Shown: positions 50,401 through 57,124 of the stretch, in pieces
How positions within the stretch are numbered: the stretch's first letter is position 1
Layout: each line of letters opens with the position of its first letter
Assembly (NCBI RefSeq): GCF_018968705.1
Contig: NZ_CP076668.1
Coordinates: 2,987,001-3,051,000 of the forward strand
DNA length: 64,000 nucleotides
Direction of reading: 5' to 3'
DNA from: Pseudomonas lijiangensis
GTDB lineage: Bacteria > Pseudomonadota > Gammaproteobacteria > Pseudomonadales > Pseudomonadaceae
Notes under the pieces: model-generated
Told to the model about the DNA's origin: nothing
What the model saw: the letters and a program-made list of their open reading frames with translations, nothing else
Database searches by the model: none
Program-made: the position numbers and the translations under genes

Positions 50401-53400
50401 GACGCATCAGCGGTGCCTGGGACAGTTCCAGACGATGATGGCGGGCGTCGAACTGTTGCTGCAAACGTTCGATGACGCTGGCCCCTGCATCCGGGGTATC
50501 GAAGCTGACCGGTTGCACCGTCAGTTCGGCTTTGCGCCAGACCACTTGTTGCGGGCTTTCCAGTCCTTCCCAGACCACGGAAGTGCGCAGGATATCGTGA
50601 CGATCAATGACTTGCTGCAACGCACCGGCCCAGGCTTGCAGACGAGCCAGGCTGTCGAAAGCCAGGCGCCATTGCAGCAGGTACGGGTCGCCCTGTTCGG
50701 CAGTGATGTGGTGGTAAAGAATGCCTTCCTGCAACGGCGCCAGCGGGTAGATTTCCTGAACGTTGGCCGCACCGCCGGGCACGGTGGCGACAATCCGGTC
50801 GATGGCCGTCTGATCGAGATCGGTCAGGCTCAACATCTGCGGCGTGATCTGTGTGCAGCCTGCCGGTACGCGGTTGTCCGGCACCGCAATCGTTTGCGAC
50901 TCGTTGCCTTTGAAAGCAGCCAGGGCTGCTACGGTCGGCTGGGCCAGCAATGTATGAACATCGGCCTTGAGCCCGGCCTTGCGCAGGCGATCCACCAGGT
51001 TGATGGCCAGCAGCGAATGACCGCCCAGTTCGAAGAAGTTGTCATGACGTCCGACTCGCTCAACATCCAGCACCTGAGCCCAGATGTCGGCCATGGCGAC
51101 TTCCACAGCGCCTTGCGGTGCTTCATAAGCCTGACCGAGCAAGGATGCAGGATCCGGGTCCGGCAAGGCGCGGCGGTCGAGTTTGCCGTTGTTGGTCAGC
51201 GGCAAGGCTTCCAGATAAGTGAAGGCGCGCGGCACCATGTAACCCGGCAGGCGGGCACGCAGGGCCTGACGCAAGGCTTCGGGGTCTACAACAGCGTTTT
51301 CGGTGAACCAGGCCAGCAGTTGCTGATCGCGCACCAGGACCACGGCATCTTTCACGCCGGGCTGGCTGGCCAGGACCGCTTCGATCTCGCCCAGCTCGAT
51401 GCGCATGCCACGAATCTTCACCTGATCGTCGTTGCGGCCCTGATAGTCCAGAGTGCCGTCGCTGTTCCAGCGCACCAGGTCACCACTGCGGTACATGCGA
51501 GCATCGGGAACGTTACTGAACGGATCGGCGACAAAGCGCTCTTCGGTCAGGTCCGGACGGTTCAGGTAGCCACGGGCAACACCCGCGCCGCCGATATACA
51601 GCTCACCGGTCACACCCACCGGCACCGGTTTCAGGCGCGCATCCAGCACGTAAGTACGGGTATTGGCAATCGGCCCGCCGATGTGCAAGGCGCCGCCCAC
51701 CAGCACTTGCCCGGAAGTGGCAACCACTGTGGTTTCGGTCGGGCCATAGTTGTTGATCACGGCAAAGCCAGGATCACGATTGAGCTGACGCAGGCGATCA
51801 CCGCCGATCAGCAGGGTACGCAAGGTCGGATGACCCTCTTCCTGACTGAAAGCGTACTCGGCCACCGGTGTCGGCAGGAAGCTGACGTCCAGTGGCTGGG
51901 CGCGCCACCATTGCAGCAAGGCGTCGATGTCTTCGCCACTCTCCTGAGTGGGTGCGACATGCAGGGTCGCGCCGGAGCACAGGGTCGGCCAGACTTCCCA
52001 GGCCATGGCATCGAAGCCGAAACCGGCCAGGCTGGAAGCGTGTCCACCCGCACCCAGCGAGAAAGCCTCGCAGTGCCAGTCGACCAGATGAGAGAGCGTG
52101 CGATGCTCCACCATGACGCCTTTCGGCTGGCCGGTGGAACCCGAGGTGTAGATCACATAAACCAGATTGTCGCTGCTCAGGCTGGCGATCCGCGGGTTGG
52201 CGTGAGCGCCCTGCCCCCAGTCGCTGCCGTCCAGATCGATCAGCGGCAGACTCAGCTCTGGCAGACGGTCATGCAGATTCGACTGGGTCAGCACCGCCAC
52301 CGGCTGGCTGTCGCTCAGCAGGTAAGACAGGCGCTCCCGTGGATGCGCAGGATCAACCGGCACATAGGCCGCACCGGCCTTGAGCACGGCCAGCATGCCT
52401 ACCAGGGTTTCCAGGCCACGACGGGCAACCAGCGCAACACGATCATCCGGGCGCACGCCCAGTTCGATCAGGCGCTGGGCCAGGCCATTGGCCTTGCGGT
52501 TGAGCTGGGCGTAGGTCAGGTGTTTTCCCTGATGAACCGCCGCAACGGCATCCGGGCGGGTCTGGGCCTGATTTTCGATGCGCTTGTGGATCAGTTGTTC
52601 GCTGGCAGAAGTTGCATCGGTCGCGTTCCAGCTCTGCAATTGCTGGTGCTCGGCAGGCGTCAGCAGGTCAAAGTCCTCGACCAGCAGTTCCGGATTCTCC
52701 AGGGCCTGTTCCAGTACCTGCAACAGGCGAGCGGCGATAGCCTCGGCCTCTTCGGCCTCGAACCAGGCGCGGTGATAGACCAGGTGCAGCCAGGCATTGT
52801 CATTGAAGCTGTTGGTACGCAAATGGATGGCAAGAGGCGTTGTTTCGTAGCCGTTCGAGACTTTTACCGTCTGCGCCTGAGCCTCGCCATAGCGATATTC
52901 ATGATCTTCCTGCTCGTAGGAAACCGAAACCTCGAACAACTGGCCACGTTCCTCACGGGCCACACCCAGGTTGCGATTCAGCTCGCTCAGGGGAAAGCGT
53001 TGATGGCGGAAATCGCGCTTGAGTGTGTCGCGTACCTCCTTGACCAGCGAGCCAAAGTTCAGTTGCCCGTCAAAGGTCATGCACACCGCACTGACCTGAG
53101 CGAAGTGGCCCATGGTCGCCTTGAAACGCGCACCGATACGGTTGAGCAATGGCAGACCGACCACCCAGTCTTCGCGCTGGGCGGTACGGGTGAAGTAGAC
53201 GTGCAAGGCCGCCAGCAGGACATGAAACGCCGTAGAGCCGTTGCTTTCGGCGAACTGCTTCATGCGCGTGTGCAGCGCTTCCGGGAAGTTCTGTACCCAG
53301 GTATGGGACGGTGCCGGATCGGTTGCACGGCGGTTGTGGTAGCGCGATACCAGCAGCGGCTCCGGCAGGTTGCTGTACTTCTCCAGCCAGTAAGCCTTGT

Positions 53401-53983
53401 CCCGCTCGTAGCGTGGCGATTCGTGGTAACGCGCATCTTCCTGAATGAAGTCGCGGTATTCCGGAGCCTTGAAATCCAGGCTGCTGCCTTCAGCCAGTGC
53501 CGTGTAGTGCTCACCCAGGGATTTGATCATCTGCCCGAAGCCCCACCCGTCAATGATCAGGTGGTGAACGACGTTGATCATCCAGTGGTGTTCCGCACTC
53601 AGGCGCACAAGGCAGAACCTGAACAGTGGACTGCCATCCAGTGTGCAGGGGCGCTGCATGTACTCAAGGGCCAGCGCCTGGGCAGCGCCGATCGGGTCTG
53701 GCTGGTCGCTCAGATCATGCAACGGCATCGGCACAGGCATCGATGCGGCATAGGTCTGCAACGGCAGGCCGTCTGCCGAAGCGCCCGGCAGCAACACTGT
53801 GCGCAAACCTTCGTGGGATGCCACCAGATTTTCCAGCGCACGCTGATACAAGACCGGATCCAGAGGACCGGTTAGGTTCAGGTAGCCGCCGATGTTGTAG
53901 AGAGGAGAATCGCCACGACTGATCTGATCAAGCCAGACATCACGCTGAGCGGCGGTTAGGGGGAAGACATCGGCGGCTGACAT
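44486..53983 (-). CDS. cifA: Lipopeptide NRPS A: three modules (Leu-Leu-Gln) with a lipo-initiation C domain
   Basis: 3165 residues from the ATG at 53983, with AAGGA eight bases upstream. The first C domain (PLTAAQRDVWLDQ; HHLIIDGWG near 141) is the starter type of Pseudomonas lipopeptide synthetases, which loads a 3-hydroxy fatty acid from CoA. The three A domains have TSGSTG near 614, 1679 and 2733, and codes D-A-W-F-L-G-N-V-V (Leu), the same again (Leu), and D-A-W-Q-V-G-V-V-D (Gln). T-domain LGGHSL motifs lie near 986, 2049 and 3121. C domains 2 and 3 are dual condensation/epimerisation type (HHITAEQGD and the variant HYLTADQGD), predicting D-Leu1 and D-Leu2. The protein ends after the third T domain, with no thioesterase, so the chain passes to CifB. 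Layout equals SyfA/CifA. Confidence 0.93.
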   Translation of the reverse strand: MSAADVFPLTAAQRDVWLDQISRGDSPLYNIGGYLNLTGPLDPVLYQRALENLVASHEGLRTVLLPGASADGLPLQTYAASMPVPMPLHDLSDQPDPIGAAQALALEYMQRPCTLDGSPLFRFCLVRLSAEHHWMINVVHHLIIDGWGFGQMIKSLGEHYTALAEGSSLDFKAPEYRDFIQEDARYHESPRYERDKAYWLEKYSNLPEPLLVSRYHNRRATDPAPSHTWVQNFPEALHTRMKQFAESNGSTAFHVLLAALHVYFTRTAQREDWVVGLPLLNRIGARFKATMGHFAQVSAVCMTFDGQLNFGSLVKEVRDTLKRDFRHQRFPLSELNRNLGVAREERGQLFEVSVSYEQEDHEYRYGEAQAQTVKVSNGYETTPLAIHLRTNSFNDNAWLHLVYHRAWFEAEEAEAIAARLLQVLEQALENPELLVEDFDLLTPAEHQQLQSWNATDATSASEQLIHKRIENQAQTRPDAVAAVHQGKHLTYAQLNRKANGLAQRLIELGVRPDDRVALVARRGLETLVGMLAVLKAGAAYVPVDPAHPRERLSYLLSDSQPVAVLTQSNLHDRLPELSLPLIDLDGSDWGQGAHANPRIASLSSDNLVYVIYTSGSTGQPKGVMVEHRTLSHLVDWHCEAFSLGAGGHASSLAGFGFDAMAWEVWPTLCSGATLHVAPTQESGEDIDALLQWWRAQPLDVSFLPTPVAEYAFSQEEGHPTLRTLLIGGDRLRQLNRDPGFAVINNYGPTETTVVATSGQVLVGGALHIGGPIANTRTYVLDARLKPVPVGVTGELYIGGAGVARGYLNRPDLTEERFVADPFSNVPDARMYRSGDLVRWNSDGTLDYQGRNDDQVKIRGMRIELGEIEAVLASQPGVKDAVVLVRDQQLLAWFTENAVVDPEALRQALRARLPGYMVPRAFTYLEALPLTNNGKLDRRALPDPDPASLLGQAYEAPQGAVEVAMADIWAQVLDVERVGRHDNFFELGGHSLLAINLVDRLRKAGLKADVHTLLAQPTVAALAAFKGNESQTIAVPDNRVPAGCTQITPQMLSLTDLDQTAIDRIVATVPGGAANVQEIYPLAPLQEGILYHHITAEQGDPYLLQWRLAFDSLARLQAWAGALQQVIDRHDILRTSVVWEGLESPQQVVWRKAELTVQPVSFDTPDAGASVIERLQQQFDARHHRLELSQAPLMRLVHAQDPANNQVVAILLFHHLVLDNAAMEVVSNEMQALLAGQLADLAPPVPYRNYVAQVRIGSDDARHETFFSEMLGDVDEPTLPFGLQDVRTDGSGIEESRLVLDNTLSRRLREQARQQGVSAASLMHLAWARVLSVLANRRDVVFGTVLLGRMQSGEGAGRALGVFINTLPLRVDTATGAGEAVKNVHSRLSTLLAHEHASLVLAQRCSGVAAGSPLFSALLNYRHSANVKPLDGEGAWQGVRVLGGDVRSNYPLTLSVDDMGDSFDLHVLALEGIGAERVVGWMHNTVTQLVESLEQGSLAPLNGVSILQAEERRQVLVDFNASARNFPQGQTIHALVEAQAFNRPDAPAVVQGDEVLSYAELNRRANSLAHHLIGLGVKPDERVALCLRRSPDRLVGLLAILKAGAAYVPVDPAYPADRITYLLQDSAPRAVLVDASTRDLVGDVVQVDLGHGAWDQEFRSNPQVSGLSHENLAYVIYTSGSTGQPKGVMVEHRTLNNLVHWHCQAFNLSAGSHTASVAGFGFDAMVWEIWPALCVGAVLHLPPAHVGNEHVDELLDWWLEQPLQVGFLPTPVAEQAFRRPQQHQTLRTLLIGGDRLRQFDRDPGFAVINNYGPTETTVVATSGQVRVGESLHIGGPISNTSIYVLDEQLQPVPVGVSGELYIGGSGVARGYLNRPDLTEERFIADPFSDAAHARMYRSGDLVRWNADGTLDYLGRNDDQVKIRGMRIELGEIEAALASQPGVNDAVVLVRGERLLAWFTETVPVETDVLRQALQASLPGYMVPMAFIRLEALPLTSHGKLDRRALPDPDQSDLAAQVYEAPQGEVEVAIAELWAQVLGLDRVGRHDNFFELGGHSLLAVSLVERMRNAGLSADVRVLLGQPTVAALASSVGNGREITVPANLVPAGAARITPDMLSLSRLDQPTIDRIVETVPGGAANVQEIYPLAPLQEGILYHYLTADQGDPYLLQLRISFDSLERMHTVADGLRKVIARHDSLRTAIVWEGLEVPQQVVWRHAELPVEEVPLAQIETQDSSARIDLSQAPLIRLVYSHDPASSRLQATLLFHHIVVDATALQVMREEILAHLRGEPEPEQLSVPYRNYVAQARLGVSEAEHEAYFRGQLGDIDEPTLPFGLHDVQGDGSSIEEAQLTLPDDLTLHLRSQARQMGVSVASLFHLAWGRVLASATGKDRVVFGTVLLGRLQGGAGADRGMGMFINTLPLRIDLADIGVREGARDTHARLAALLGHEHASLAQAQRWSGVAAPLPLFSAILNYRHSAGQAKQDAQREAWRGLEILASEKNTNYPLSLNVDDLGDSLRLSVTVTPEVGARRICGYVQQALTGVVEALESQPDLPLQHLSVLDAGERQRLVVDFNRTEVDYDLDHTLHGLFEGNVAHKPQAIALRGEGMQLSYQALNEQANRLAHHLIGLGVKTDDRVAICVERGVSMVVGLLAILKAGAAYVPLDPSYPRERIHYMLEDSAPAVVLVQAATSKLLDEERTLRVDLDDNTWSTQSIDNPQIVGMSADHLAYVIYTSGSTGTPKGVMVEHRSVGNLVHWTSQVIALKPETALLHKTPISFDASVWELFWPLCAGVPLVLARPDGHRDPAYLMRVIRDQQASVVQFVPALLQQFLELEEISQCTSLTDIVCGGGELTIALAEQVRQRLPWARLHNVYGPTETTVDSSAWTLEPHQAVPGSALPIGRPISNTRMYVLDEYDQLVPQGVIGQLHIGGSGVTRGYLNLPQFQAERFIDSPFVAGDRLYRTGDLVSQRADGNLDFLGRNDDQVKLYGLRIELGEIQACLTRHPGIQQVVVLARDEQPGGQRLVAYYTGTLLPVETLREVLRAQLPDYMVPALYVHLDEFPLTPNGKVDQKALPAPGADAVLTRPYEEPEGETEVLLAELWAELLGVERVGRHDNFFELGGHSLLAVSLTARLRQEGIEADVRALFEQPTLAGYAAITESMEIIL

Positions 53984-54329
53984 GGTCCAGGTCCTTCTAG
54001 GCAGTTAAGCCGCGGATTCAAGCACCGCCCTGCCGAACCTGTATGTCCTAGAAAACCCCTACAATGGCGTATAGCCACCATTCAAAAAAATCTTGACAGC
54101 TGCTCTGGCCCACGGAGTTAGCTGTTTCGACCGCTCGTCACCGAGCGAAGAGATTATCTTTGTCAGATAAAGTTCATATCCAATAATGCGCCTGTCCCGG
54201 TTTTCCACTACAGACACGGAGCAAACCCTTGGGATTGAATAAGACCATCGTCAGCGTCATTATTCAGGCGTCAACATAAGGACTCGGCCACTACCAATCA
54301 GTACGGTCAGAATCAGGGAAGATAGAAGT
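53984..54329. promoter_or_regulatory. Divergent control region between cifA and its LuxR-type regulator
   Basis: 346 bases separate the two divergent starts. Three small perfect inverted repeats are visible: TGGC-gtata-GCCA (54065-54077), CGCTCG-tcac-CGAGCG (54132-54147) and TTATC-tttgtca-GATAA (54154-54170). Any may be a binding site for the LuxR-type protein, but none has the length of a classic lux box. A TTGACA hexamer (54093-54098) has no good -10 partner. The cifA promoter must lie here; its exact position is not called. Confidence 0.5.
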
Positions 54330-55124
54330 ATGAAACTGACAACCCCTCTCGAGCACAGTCACGACCCGCGTTTTTATCAGCATCTGGGTCAGCTTATTTC
54401 CAGCACCGGCAGCAACACCTTTGCCAGGCAGATGCTGCAACTGGTCGACGCACTGGTGCCGGTCCACGGTCTCGATATCAATGAGTGGATCCTGGATGTC
54501 CCCCAGGCCAGCATCAGCCAGACCAACAGCCTCGGCAATGCCGGCCTGCAATACGACTTCCCGGCGACCAACAGTCAGCGTCCGCCCCTCCTGCAGAGTG
54601 TCATGCAGATGGACGCACCACTGCTCATCCAGCTCAAGGTTTCCTCGAACACGCAAAATCCGCAGTACACGATTCACCAGTGCAATCTGGTTTCGAGCCG
54701 TGCCGAGCAGCGCTGGATCATCTGCTTCTATCGCCTGCCGACCTTGCGACCGTTCTCACTGAGCGAGTTGTCACTGCTCAAGAGCCTGTCCGACACACTG
54801 CTGCCGCTGGTCGAACATCATGCACAACTTCTCGCGCAGCCCGCCACCCGTGTAACAAGCACGGCACGCGTCGAACCCGAGCAGGAAGCAGAAGCCGCCT
54901 CCATGCACCAGGCTTTCAGCGGTCGCCTGGCACAGGATGCCATCATTTTGTCCGCACGCGAACAGGAAGTCTGTCTCGGTCTGCTGACCGGCGGCACCGT
55001 ACCGGAGATGGCGCAAAGACTGCGAGTCAAGGCCAGCTCGGTGGAAACCTACCTCAAGCGCGCCACCGTGAAGCTGGGCATCAGTGGACGGCATGGCCTG
55101 GCAAGGTGGATGGCGGGTGCCTGA
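54330..55124 (+). CDS. LuxR-type activator of the lipopeptide genes (SyfR-like)
   Basis: 264 residues from the ATG at 54330 (MKLTTPLEHSHDP). The C-terminal HTH is LSAREQEVCLGLLTGGTVPEMAQRL...SSVETYLKRATVKLGISGR, a complete LuxR/FixJ DNA-binding domain. The N-terminal 190 residues match no autoinducer-binding or receiver signature that I can see. Its position, divergent from the first NRPS gene, equals that of syfR, which activates syringafactin synthesis, so activation of cifA is the likely role. It is similar in layout to the second LuxR protein at 22711, suggesting an ancient duplication of regulators around lipopeptide clusters. Confidence 0.88.
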   Translation: MKLTTPLEHSHDPRFYQHLGQLISSTGSNTFARQMLQLVDALVPVHGLDINEWILDVPQASISQTNSLGNAGLQYDFPATNSQRPPLLQSVMQMDAPLLIQLKVSSNTQNPQYTIHQCNLVSSRAEQRWIICFYRLPTLRPFSLSELSLLKSLSDTLLPLVEHHAQLLAQPATRVTSTARVEPEQEAEAASMHQAFSGRLAQDAIILSAREQEVCLGLLTGGTVPEMAQRLRVKASSVETYLKRATVKLGISGRHGLARWMAGA

Positions 55125-55139
55125 AGACCTTCGCTTCCT

Positions 55140-55826
55140 TCAAAATCCCGGCATGCTGTCCCAGTAGTCTGCACCCAACGCCCCGAGCATCTTCGGGGCA
55201 TGCCTGCCGTCTACCCTCACAAAGAAAGCCTGCGTATAAGCGCTACCACGCTGCCCTCCACTAACGCCCATCTTTCGTTCGAAGTGATCGATACAACCAC
55301 TGTGAGTGATCACCACCAGGTTTTCGCCCGGTTTCTTGTGCGCCAGTAGCGCCTCCTTGAAGCCACTGTCACACGCCTCGACCCAGCGTTGAGTCTGTGC
55401 GGAACCACCCGAAATCAGATCAGCCGTTTGCCTTGTCCGCGTCAACGGACTGGTGATGATCCTTGCCTTTTCCAGCCCCAACTGCTGCAAGCCGTCCCCC
55501 ACCTTCATGGCGGCTTGACTCCCCACAACGGTGATGCCATCGGAACTGTCCATGCAGGCATTATGAGAACGATCGCAACGTTCGGCATGCCTGATCATCA
55601 CCACAACATCGCCTTTCGCCCAAAGCCCATAAAGCCCCGACTTGCTCATATTGTCATCCATACCTAAATCAACAATACGAGTCGCTGACAACATCCAGAC
55701 AAACACGGCAGAAAGCAAAGCTAGCAAAAGAAGGGTTGCGACACTCTCCATGCCCGATTTATTGAAGTGCCATTTCCGACGCCATTGCTTTTCGAGCGCC
55801 AAACTATAAAGCCTAGTGAAAGCCAC
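55140..55826 (-). CDS. Membrane-anchored histidine phosphatase family protein
   Basis: 228 residues. An N-terminal helix (about residues 29-47, VATLLLLALLSAVFVWML) should anchor it in the inner membrane, with the catalytic part in the periplasm. The histidine-phosphatase signature is the MIRHAERCD motif with a second catalytic His in VITHSGC; the Arg of TSPLTRTRQTA fits the phosphate pocket. The family includes SixA, phosphoglycerate mutases and the Ais/PmrG lipid A-core phosphatases, which resemble this protein in size and secretion; the substrate is not determined. It is convergent with the LuxR-type gene, 15 bases apart. A GCCCCGA/TCGGGGC hairpin near its 3' end lies inside the coding region. 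Confidence 0.8.
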   Translation of the reverse strand: MAFTRLYSLALEKQWRRKWHFNKSGMESVATLLLLALLSAVFVWMLSATRIVDLGMDDNMSKSGLYGLWAKGDVVVMIRHAERCDRSHNACMDSSDGITVVGSQAAMKVGDGLQQLGLEKARIITSPLTRTRQTADLISGGSAQTQRWVEACDSGFKEALLAHKKPGENLVVITHSGCIDHFERKMGVSGGQRGSAYTQAFFVRVDGRHAPKMLGALGADYWDSMPGF

Positions 55827-56161
55827 ACCCTGCGTCCTTGATCAAAGTTTGAGAAAACAACGCCTGCTGAATCTTTCGTATTTTTATAGACGGAGCTGTC
55901 ACGGTGAGGTCAACGAGTTGTCAAAATTTTGTGGACTCTTTTGAGCCCTCATAAACAAATGTCTATTGATGAATGCCCCCTCTTAAAAGGCTGAGATACA
56001 TCAACTAGTGGAAAGAGACTTTTGACAACCCTTTCACTTTAAATTGACGTTTGCCGGAGTACTTTTACCCCGACAGGCTTGCGATATCTGGCGTTGAAAG
56101 ACATGCCAAGCCCCTGACTACCTGCCGTTGGCCTGACATCATAAAAATGAAGAGCAGCGTA
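55827..56161. other. AT-rich intergenic region before the response regulator
   Basis: About 335 bases, clearly lower in GC than its surroundings. They lie between the divergent phosphatase and response-regulator genes and must hold both promoters. A TTGACA hexamer occurs at 56022-56027 without a convincing -10 box. I see no tRNA, repeat or conserved small ORF. Confidence 0.5.
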
Positions 56162-56836
56162 ATGCGTATACTGGTTATTGAAGATCACAAAGACATTCTC
56201 GCCAACATTACCGAGTATTTCACCCTTAAAGGATTTGAAGTAACCGGGGCGCTGGACGGACTGACCGGACTCCACCATGCAGTGACCGGTAATTACGACG
56301 CCATTATCCTGGACCTTATGCTGCCAAGTATGGACGGTATTCTTGTCTGTAAAACCCTGCGGGAAAACACCACAAAACATGTTCCCATATTGATGCTGAC
56401 GGCTCGCGATGCACTGGATGACCGCATAACAGGATTCAATGTCGGTGCAGACGACTACATCGTCAAACCCTTTGCACTGTCCGAGTTACTTGCCCGGGTT
56501 GAATCAGTTGCACGACGCTTCAGCGGTATGAAAAAACGCATGTTGCAGATACATGATCTGACCTATGACCTGGACACCCTGGAAGTCAGACGTGCAGGGT
56601 GCTTGCTCAAGCTGAACCCTACCAGCATGGTCATTCTTGAACTGCTCATGCGTAAAAGCCCGGCTATCGTGAAGCGGCAGGATTTTGAACAGGCCCTCTG
56701 GGGCAGCAATGCACCCGACTCGGACAGCTTGAGAACCGGTATTTATACACTGCGCAAAATCATTGATAAGTCGTTTGATATTCCCCTGCTGCACACCGTT
56801 CATGGCCTGGGTTACAAACTGCAAGGCCCGCGATAG
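56162..56836 (+). CDS. OmpR-family response regulator (orphan)
   Basis: The start at 56162 gives MRILVIEDHKD, the usual beginning of a receiver domain; the in-frame ATG at 56147 adds five residues and the frame from 56051 adds an unlikely leader. The receiver has the acidic pair ED, the phospho-acceptor Asp in AIILDLMLPSMDG, Thr in MLTARDA and Lys in DDYIVKPF. The winged-helix output domain includes SLRTGIYTLRKIID and LLHTVHGLGYKL. It is 224 residues, normal size. No sensor kinase gene is adjacent, so its partner must lie elsewhere. Its role in relation to the lipopeptide locus or the sulfur genes is unknown. Confidence 0.9.
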   Translation: MRILVIEDHKDILANITEYFTLKGFEVTGALDGLTGLHHAVTGNYDAIILDLMLPSMDGILVCKTLRENTTKHVPILMLTARDALDDRITGFNVGADDYIVKPFALSELLARVESVARRFSGMKKRMLQIHDLTYDLDTLEVRRAGCLLKLNPTSMVILELLMRKSPAIVKRQDFEQALWGSNAPDSDSLRTGIYTLRKIIDKSFDIPLLHTVHGLGYKLQGPR

Positions 56837-56943
56837 ATCATAACTGTTGCCCCACCAACACCTGAGCAACAGAGCACACCCTCAAGCAACATCGCCACTG
56901 CGCTATCAATGACAAACCCTATATAAATCAGCTCATTACACTC

Positions 56944-56959
56944 TGGCACAGGACTTGCC
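56944..56959 (+). promoter_or_regulatory. Sigma-54 (-24/-12) promoter of the sulfur operon
   Basis: TGGCACAGGACTTGCC matches the TGGCACG-N4-TTGCW consensus at all but two positions, with correct spacing of the GG and GC elements. Transcription should start near 56970. It precedes the FMN-reductase remnant at 57011, the SfnB-like gene and a sigma-54 activator gene, which is consistent functional context. Confidence 0.85.
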
Positions 56960-57010
56960 ACCTGAGCGATGCAGCTCTGATCACGGAGCCTCATCACAAA
57001 GGAATCGAAC

Positions 57011-57124
57011 ATGAGTGGACTATTGAAGGTCATCGCTGTTTCAGGCGGGGCCTCTCGCCCTTTTATCCCGACGATGCTGCCAGACAACTGGCTTGAATCT
57101 GTCTGCGCGGGAGGATGCCTGTGA
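57011..57124 (+). pseudogene. Remnant of an NADPH-dependent FMN reductase (internally deleted)
   Basis: A 37-codon frame with a good ribosome site (AAAGGA seven bases upstream) begins MSGLLKVIAVSGGASRP. This resembles the start of MsuE/SsuE-type FMN reductases, which continue SRT at this point and run to about 180-190 residues. The remaining 20 residues (FIPTMLPDN...) do not look like the family's flavin-binding body. Its TGA overlaps the GTG start of the next gene (GTGA), an arrangement typical of an intact two-gene operon of reductase and reduced-flavin monooxygenase. I infer that most of the reductase was lost by an in-frame or near-end deletion. It could alternatively be a leader peptide. 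Confidence 0.5.

Noticed and set aside
46622..53875. Uninterrupted 2417-codon frame on the plus strand opposite cifA
   Set aside because: It is antisense to a clear three-module NRPS. Its composition (Gln/His/Arg/Ala rich, no domain motifs) is what the complement of GC-rich Pseudomonas codons gives.
26751..53983. Many short repeated motifs considered as a CRISPR or tandem repeat array
   Set aside because: The repeats follow the roughly 3.2-kb module period and encode conserved A, T and C core motifs.
55176..55200. GCCCCGA...TCGGGGC hairpin considered as a terminator for the LuxR-type gene
   Set aside because: It lies within the coding sequence of the convergent phosphatase and has no T run.
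57115..57120. ATG at 57115 as start of the SfnB-like gene
   Set aside because: The Shine-Dalgarno GGAGG directly abuts it; the GTG at 57121 has ideal spacing and a GTGA overlap.
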